Below, one piece after another: positions 59,620 through 64,000 of a DNA stretch of 64,000 nt (positions within the stretch are counted from its first letter, which is position 1; each line of letters opens with the position of its first letter). Location: the NCBI GenBank assembly GCA_963841695.1, contig CAWJDQ010000001.1, forward strand, positions 248,001 through 312,000, read 5' to 3'. A program made the translations under genes and the position numbers. The stretch comes from RYN-230 sp963841695. GTDB lineage: Bacteria; Actinomycetota; Actinomycetes; Streptosporangiales; Streptosporangiaceae. A model generated the notes under the pieces. That model did not search any database. It saw only the letters and a list, made by a program, of their open reading frames with translations, and had not been told where the DNA came from.

Positions 59620-60037
59620 GGACGGAGCCTTCGACGGGGCTTTCAGCGTGTATTCGAGCGTCGGCTACCCGGGAACGTCAACCCAGCGCATGCTGGCCGA
59701 GGCTCACCGTGTCACGCGGCCAGGAGGCTGGCTGGTCATCGACGTCCGCCATCAGGGGCGCGGCACCCTTTCCTGCGGATGGGAAAAAGTACCTCGAGGA
59801 TACGCGGTATGGGTGAACTTCGCTGGGGACAGGTGGATCCGTCAGCGAAATTGGGTCGTATCCCGTCGTGTGATAGGCCAATATGGCTTCAACATCGAAC
59901 GCCATACCGTATCGACATTGCTCGGTCATGCCGATCGGGCCGGGTGGGACGTGCAGGGCGTATATGGTGATTACTCGCTCTCTTCCCCTTATGCTGGCAG
60001 CCAGAGACTGGTGATGGTCGCATGCCGCCCCTCCTAG
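59312..60037 (+). CDS. Class I SAM-dependent methyltransferase
   Basis: 241-residue methyltransferase. Motif I is SLIDLGCGYGRHIVALGKAG and motif II GYRIVGADISPRCVARAA; post-I GAFDGAFSVYSSVGYPGTSTQRMLAEAHRVTRPGGWLVIDVRH is the usual Methyltransf_11 arrangement. The N-terminal WIWSSDWREFFGQDPYPFDLAL resembles small-molecule methyltransferases in glycosylated metabolite clusters. GTG 59312 has GGAGG five bases upstream and is preferred over an ATG at 59300. It overlaps the following glycosyltransferase by 16 bases, so the genes are coupled. Confidence 0.88.
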   Translation: MNWIWSSDWREFFGQDPYPFDLALVEARDGSDRESLLIRQVAGPPPGSLIDLGCGYGRHIVALGKAGYRIVGADISPRCVARAARRPGTHEAVVATHQSLPFKDGAFDGAFSVYSSVGYPGTSTQRMLAEAHRVTRPGGWLVIDVRHQGRGTLSCGWEKVPRGYAVWVNFAGDRWIRQRNWVVSRRVIGQYGFNIERHTVSTLLGHADRAGWDVQGVYGDYSLSSPYAGSQRLVMVACRPS

Positions 60038-61173
60038 TCCACGCCAGCCTCGAACACGGGGAGTCGGCCTGGGGCGGGATCTCGTCGATACTGGATCTGC
60101 TGGTCGCCGCTTCAGCCTCCATCGGGCAGCGTGTCGCAGTGATGAGTATCGGATCCAGAGACCGCACGGTACCGCTGGGGCAGGAAGCGACTCTGTACGT
60201 GATAGGGATGCCAGAGCTGGCGGGAACGGTACTTTACCGCCACCCAGACCGGATACGCCTGGCCGGACTAGCCGGGGAGAGGATGGCGGCAGCCCTCGGC
60301 CAGATCCGCAATGACTCCGAGATCAGTCTTTGTGTGCACAACGACGAACTGGTCCGTCTGGTGAATATTTGCTCAGCATTCCCGTGGCGGCGAACCTGTG
60401 TCGCCTTTTTGCACGGGCTCGCGCGCCAGGAGCATCCTGGTCGCGCTGACCTCCACGCTCAGCAGGATGAACTTGTTGAATGCGTCGACTCCGTGGCGGT
60501 CTTCTCGCGCGAATACGCCAGGACCGTCAAACGCTACTATCCTGCACTGAAGCAGCTAGAGGTGGTAACGCCGCCGCTTGCCTTGCTGGTGGCCGAGGCA
60601 TCCGCCCGTCGCGGGCGGCGCACTGCTAACACTGCCCAGGGTACTATCCTGGCTGCCGGGCGAAGCGTTCCGCAAAAGGGATTCGATATTCTTGTGGAGT
60701 CTCTGCTGATGGTGCCGCCAGGCTCCGTCCGGGAGGCTTGCATTATTGCGGGTCACGGCGATCCCGCTTACGAAAGATCATATTCTTCCGCCGCGGCACG
60801 GGCCCACGCGCGTATCTCTATCCGCCCGTGGGCCGCCCGGCCGCTCCTGCTTGATGCCGTCATGAGGGCCGGAGCCGTAGTCATGCCGTCCCGCTTCGAG
60901 CCGCTAGGATTGCTGGCCGCCGAGGCACTGGCCCAGGGGGTCCCGGTTATTGCCTCGGCAGTCGGGGGACTGGCGGAGCTGGTATCCGGGCCAGCCCTGG
61001 GCTGGACGGTACCCGCCGCGGAAGGGGCTGGGCCGCGGGCTCGTGACCTGGCTGAAGCCATCGTCGCCGCCGCGGCCGGCCTGCCGCGCGTCACCCCTGG
61101 GCCTGAGTACCTGCAGGAATGGTGGAGCGTGGACAGCTGCCTGACTGATCTGGCCCATGTTCTGGAAACGTGA
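60022..61173 (+). CDS. Glycosyltransferase family 4
   Basis: 383-residue GT-B glycosyltransferase. The N-terminal domain begins LLVHASLEHGESAWGGISSILDLLVAASASIGQRVAVM, with the G-G-I-S acceptor loop. The C-terminal nucleotide-sugar domain has TILAAGRSVPQKGFDILVESL, a hydrophobic strand CIIAGHGDPAYERS and the donor motif PSRFEPLGLLAAEALAQGVPVIASAVGGLAELV, with the E-x7-E signature of GT4 enzymes. It transfers a sugar from an activated nucleotide. ATG 60022. Its TGA overlaps a GTG of the radical SAM gene. Donor and acceptor are unknown. Confidence 0.88.
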   Translation: MPPLLVHASLEHGESAWGGISSILDLLVAASASIGQRVAVMSIGSRDRTVPLGQEATLYVIGMPELAGTVLYRHPDRIRLAGLAGERMAAALGQIRNDSEISLCVHNDELVRLVNICSAFPWRRTCVAFLHGLARQEHPGRADLHAQQDELVECVDSVAVFSREYARTVKRYYPALKQLEVVTPPLALLVAEASARRGRRTANTAQGTILAAGRSVPQKGFDILVESLLMVPPGSVREACIIAGHGDPAYERSYSSAAARAHARISIRPWAARPLLLDAVMRAGAVVMPSRFEPLGLLAAEALAQGVPVIASAVGGLAELVSGPALGWTVPAAEGAGPRARDLAEAIVAAAAGLPRVTPGPEYLQEWWSVDSCLTDLAHVLET

Positions 61174-62642
61174 GACTTAATGATGCCGCGACCACGCGTA
61201 CTGCTGCTGACTCCGAACTGGCGTTGGGATGCATGTCCTCTGCCGGTCGAACACTCGTTATCGTTCCGCCAAACCCCCCCCTTGAGTGGGCTTATCTCTC
61301 TGGTGGCCTCCGGCGCGAGTCTGAAGTTCACGTGATCGATGCTTACGCGTCCGGCCTGAGCCCCGGAGGGCTGGGTGACCTCGTGGCCGGCATCGACCCA
61401 AGTGCGGTGGTCGTCACGTCTACGCCGTCCATGCTTTACTGGCGATGCCCGCCAATGTCGGTGGATGCGCCGCGGCAGGCCATCGATGCGGTACACCGGG
61501 CCAGCTCGGCTCCCGTTACCCTGATCGGGCCGCATGCGACGGCGACGCCTGAGTGGGCACTGCAGCGGACCGGGGCAGACTGGTGTTACCGCGGCGCTTT
61601 TGAGCGGGAGCTGCCGGGCATACTGATCAACGGTAGCTACCGTGGCTCTCCCCATGTCTGCTCGAGCCTGGAGAACCGCGGCACCGTGTCTGTTCTTCCG
61701 GCCGGCCAGTTGCCGCGGGCCAGCTTCGGCTGGCTGGCTGCGCAGGCTGGCTACGAGCCTCACATGTGGTCGGTAACCGACGAGGAGCTGGCGGCCGTGG
61801 GGGGAATAGGCAGTGGCGTGACGCTGGAGGCCTCCCGGGGTTGCCCATGGTCCTGTGTCTACTGCGCGAAAGAGCCGGTCAGGGGCAAGTTTGACCGGCG
61901 CCCGCTAGCCGACCTCGTGGCGGAAATCGAGGAAATCGCGCGGCTGGGGGTGGAGTACGTTTTCTTTATCGACGAAACCTTCAATATTCAGAGCGCGGAG
62001 TTCCGTCGGCTGCTGGGCCTGCTGGGTGAGCGCGGGATCCGATTCGGCTTTCAAGGCCGGCCGGACCTGATCGACCGCCGCATGGCCGAGCAGCTGCGTG
62101 CTGCCGGGTGCATTTATGCTGAGCTGGGAATTGACACGGTGTCCAATTCTCTCTCTTCCGATATCGGGCGGCGGCAAAGCCTCGAGCGCGCTCGGGGCGG
62201 GGTCGAGGTATGCCGGGAGTATATTCCCATTGTGAGGTTTAACCGGCTTAATCTGCAGACCGGCGACTACCGGGAAATGTTTGGTGACGTTCAGGATGAC
62301 TGGGAGTATCCCCCGGACCCGGCCTTCCCGTATCCTGGTGCGGCGCTCGGGGAGCGGGTCATGCGGACATACGGCTACCCCTCCTTCGACTGGGACTTTG
62401 CGCGGCGCTATTCCTGGTGGCTGCGAATTGAAGTTTTTCTGCACCGTAAGCACCCATACCTGGATCCTGCAGATGTGCGGAGTCTCCAGGGAGCCTTTCT
62501 CGGGCTGACGGACACGGCGGCCACAGAAATAGCCGCAGCGCTAGGGCCGGTAGTGATGACGCCGCCGGAATTCCACGCACAGAATAAGATTGTCATGCGA
62601 AGGGGGCCAGGTGTTCGAACTCGTAGTTCCGGCACGCAATGA
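61170..62642 (+). CDS. B12-binding domain radical SAM enzyme
   Basis: 490 residues. The N-terminal B12-binding-like fold runs to about 180: LVIVPPNPPLEWAYLSGGLRRESEVHVIDAY, VVVTSTPSMLYWRCP and VTLIGPHATATPEWALQRTGADW. The radical SAM domain has SRGCPWSCVYCAKEP with cluster ligands Cys225, Cys229 and Cys232, then VEYVFFIDETFNIQSAEFRRLLGLLGERGIRFGFQGRPDLID, the usual G-x-I-x-x-E-like barrel strands and CIYAELGIDTVS. The classic D-x-H-x-x-G cobalamin ligand is absent, as in many such enzymes. An ATG pair at 61180/61183 in another frame encodes MPRPRVLLLTPNWRWD, a better first strand, joining this frame at a run of eight C near 61268. The start is therefore uncertain. Substrate unknown. Confidence 0.85.
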   Translation: MRLNDAATTRTAADSELALGCMSSAGRTLVIVPPNPPLEWAYLSGGLRRESEVHVIDAYASGLSPGGLGDLVAGIDPSAVVVTSTPSMLYWRCPPMSVDAPRQAIDAVHRASSAPVTLIGPHATATPEWALQRTGADWCYRGAFERELPGILINGSYRGSPHVCSSLENRGTVSVLPAGQLPRASFGWLAAQAGYEPHMWSVTDEELAAVGGIGSGVTLEASRGCPWSCVYCAKEPVRGKFDRRPLADLVAEIEEIARLGVEYVFFIDETFNIQSAEFRRLLGLLGERGIRFGFQGRPDLIDRRMAEQLRAAGCIYAELGIDTVSNSLSSDIGRRQSLERARGGVEVCREYIPIVRFNRLNLQTGDYREMFGDVQDDWEYPPDPAFPYPGAALGERVMRTYGYPSFDWDFARRYSWWLRIEVFLHRKHPYLDPADVRSLQGAFLGLTDTAATEIAAALGPVVMTPPEFHAQNKIVMRRGPGVRTRSSGTQ

Positions 62643-63348
62643 GGAAGACCATGTCGGGGAGTTGCTCACCTGGGCGCGGTCTGCATTCGGATCCGCAATC
62701 AAGATCGTGGTGGTCGATAACGCAAGCACCGACCGGACGCGGGAAGTCGCACACGCGACAGGAGCGGATGAGGTGGTTCACGAAGATCGCCCAGGCAAAG
62801 GGTTCGCGGTGATCACTGGCTTGAAGAGGTGCATTTCTGCCCAGGTCATGGTCTGCGATGCAGATATTGTCGGCTTGCGTCCCGAGGCTTTCTGGTCGCT
62901 GCGGAAGGTGGTCGAAAATTCGCCTTCGCCCATTGGCCGCCTGTCGATCGCCCGTGACCCCGAGGATGCCCCCGTAACGACACTGGTCGCACGCCCTCTT
63001 CTCGCGGCGCTCAGCCTGGAGGAGGAGGCTGGCTCCGAGCCTTTGGGAGGGCTGTTGCTGGCTAAGCGTCAATTTGTCCTTGAACAGCATCTCCCAGGCG
63101 GCTGGGGGTTTGATGTGGGATGCACGATAGCGGCGGTCCGCGATGGGTGCCGCATTCCCGAGATCCTCGTATCGGGGGTCACGCACCGGCATAAGCCGGT
63201 AAGCGACTACGTGGAAATGGCGAATCAGGTATGCCTGGCGATTCTGCGTGCTACCGGCCGCATAGCGTGGGACCACGCTGACTGTACTCAGTGCGGCAGC
63301 GTGGCCAGCCAGGAGGCCAATCTTCTCAAGGTTTCTGACGCGACCTGA
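62611..63348 (+). CDS. Glycosyltransferase family 2
   Basis: 245-residue GT-A glycosyltransferase resembling glucosyl-3-phosphoglycerate synthase or dolichol-phosphate transferases. Motifs are VFELVVPARNEEDHVGELLTWA, IKIVVVDNASTDRTREVAHATGADEVV, DRPGKGFAVITGL and MVCDADIVGLRPEAFW (D-x-D). GGWGFDVGCTIAAVRDGCRIPEILVSGVTHRHKP is the acceptor-side region of this subgroup. The GTG at 62611 is preferred; a TTG at 62590 is in frame. It overlaps the radical SAM stop by 32 bases. In neighbouring families the product is a mannosyl or glucosyl transfer to a phosphate or glycerate acceptor. Confidence 0.88.
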   Translation: MFELVVPARNEEDHVGELLTWARSAFGSAIKIVVVDNASTDRTREVAHATGADEVVHEDRPGKGFAVITGLKRCISAQVMVCDADIVGLRPEAFWSLRKVVENSPSPIGRLSIARDPEDAPVTTLVARPLLAALSLEEEAGSEPLGGLLLAKRQFVLEQHLPGGWGFDVGCTIAAVRDGCRIPEILVSGVTHRHKPVSDYVEMANQVCLAILRATGRIAWDHADCTQCGSVASQEANLLKVSDAT

Positions 63349-63381
63349 CCGTGCGCGGAGCACGGCCTAAGGAAGTGAGAT

Positions 63382-64000
63382 GTGTCTGAGCGGAGTCGGT
63401 GGCTTGTGGTGTCACCGCATCTCGACGACGCGGCGCTCTCGGTTGGCGCGACTATCGCCGAGCGGTCCCTGCTTGGCCAGCTGACCGACGTCGTCACAGT
63501 TTTCTCGGGCCCTGGCGAACCCCCCTTGTCCCCGGTGGCCCGGCGCTTTCACGGCGAGTGCGGGCTCGATGAAGACGCCGTCGCGGTGCGCATGCGCGAG
63601 GATGCGTCGGCCATGGCTATTCTCGGCGCGGCCCAGCATCACCTGGGGTTCCCGGATGCCATATATCGCAGGCGTGCCGATGGCGGATGGCTCTGCGAGG
63701 ACCGTTACGACATGTTCAGGCCCGGCGGAGCGGGCGAGCCGGGCCTTACCGGCGAGATTACCGCTGCGCTCGCCGACCGATGCCGGCGCACCCGCCCTGG
63801 CCTGCTCGTTACCTGCCGCGGTATCGGCGGGCATATCGATCACCTGATGACCCGCGATGCTGCTCTTGCGGTAGCAGTACTCGAGGAGCTGCCGATCTTG
63901 CTGTGGGAAGATCTCCCCTACGCACTCAGGCAGCCAGAGTCCGGGGAGCTGGACGACCCGCGTGACTTCGCGCCCTCGGCGCTGGCCTGGAGCCGGAAGT
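63382..64000 (+). CDS. PIG-L family deacetylase, truncated by the window end
   Basis: At least 206 residues, open at the right edge. PIG-L enzymes are zinc deacetylases of N-acetylglucosamine in GPI, mycothiol and glycopeptide pathways. The two diagnostic motifs are present: SPHLDDAALSVGA (residues 11-23), where the family has P-H-x-D-D, and RGIGGHIDHLMTRDAA (about 148-163) with H-x-D-H. The middle FHGECGLDEDAVAVRMREDASAMAILGA is also typical. GTG 63382 has GGAAG nine bases upstream. It lies 33 bases after the GT2 gene and completes a methyltransferase-GT4-radical SAM-GT2-deacetylase run. Confidence 0.85.
   Translation, partial: MSERSRWLVVSPHLDDAALSVGATIAERSLLGQLTDVVTVFSGPGEPPLSPVARRFHGECGLDEDAVAVRMREDASAMAILGAAQHHLGFPDAIYRRRADGGWLCEDRYDMFRPGGAGEPGLTGEITAALADRCRRTRPGLLVTCRGIGGHIDHLMTRDAALAVAVLEELPILLWEDLPYALRQPESGELDDPRDFAPSALAWSRK

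Overview
The window is 64 kb of very GC-rich, gene-dense actinobacterial DNA. GTG/TTG starts are frequent, stop/start overlaps of the ATGA or GTGA type are common, and third codon positions are almost all G or C. Family content (F420/FMN luciferase-like enzymes, DUF4232 secreted protein, LysM/phage-tail-lysozyme protein, many TetR/LacI/GntR/LysR regulators) fits a soil Actinomycetota of the Streptomyces/Streptosporangium kind. The genus cannot be fixed from the sequence alone. No rRNA, tRNA, CRISPR array, insertion sequence or integrase was seen.

Layout. 0.1-6.5 kb: a luciferase-like oxidoreductase, small accessory enzymes, a DppA-type D-aminopeptidase, and a histidine kinase/response regulator pair. 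6.5-19.7 kb: one long leftward operon headed by a sugar ABC importer (binding protein and two permeases). It continues through an uncharacterised 683-residue protein, an SDR, a COG3618 lactonase-like amidohydrolase and an aldo/keto reductase, and ends in larA-larE-larB-larC, the nickel-pincer 2-hydroxyacid racemase and its cofactor genes. A divergent GntR/FCD regulator with an operator palindrome stands at its head. 19.8-22.5 kb: small housekeeping and unknown genes. 22.5-32.0 kb: a purine-ring degradation island (xanthine dehydrogenase, uricase, HIU hydrolase, OHCU decarboxylase, 8-oxoguanine deaminase, allantoinase, allantoicase) arranged around a divergent promoter with a large inverted repeat. 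32-34 kb: a BadF-type sugar kinase and a PfkB-type kinase, divergently transcribed. 34-41.5 kb: a LysR-controlled organosulfur island (SsuD, SfnG, two acyl-CoA-dehydrogenase-like monooxygenases, flavin reductase, AmiS/UreI channel). 41.5-53 kb: mixed genes including a NUDIX hydrolase, a LysM cell-wall enzyme, a TetR-controlled ABC exporter, an MpaB-like protein, an amidase, a TetR/SDR pair and an orphan SsuA-like binding protein. 52.4-57.7 kb: a LacI-controlled sugar or polyol operon of two TIM-barrel isomerases and two Gfo/Idh/MocA dehydrogenases. 58-64 kb: a block of visibly lower GC with different codon use. It encodes a four-helix membrane protein with a Cys-rich tail, a methyltransferase, two glycosyltransferases, a B12-binding-type radical SAM enzyme and a PIG-L deacetylase cut by the window end.

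How the genes work together. The 6.5-18.7 kb operon reads as uptake plus oxidative catabolism of an L-fucose-like sugar (aldose dehydrogenase, lactonase, keto-deoxy-sugar-acid dehydrogenase). The nickel-pincer racemase is placed where it could interconvert L-lactate, the expected end product, or epimerise the sugar acid itself. The purine island would take xanthine to ureidoglycolate and urea. The sulfur island would release sulfite from sulfonates and sulfones. The low-GC block looks like part of a glycosylated natural product or surface glycan pathway and is the least explained part of the window.

Caution. About fifteen genes are each broken by a single-base reading-frame change in GC-rich runs while both halves keep family sequence. 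The simplest reading is consensus errors in the assembly. These genes are listed across their full inferred span, with the break position given.
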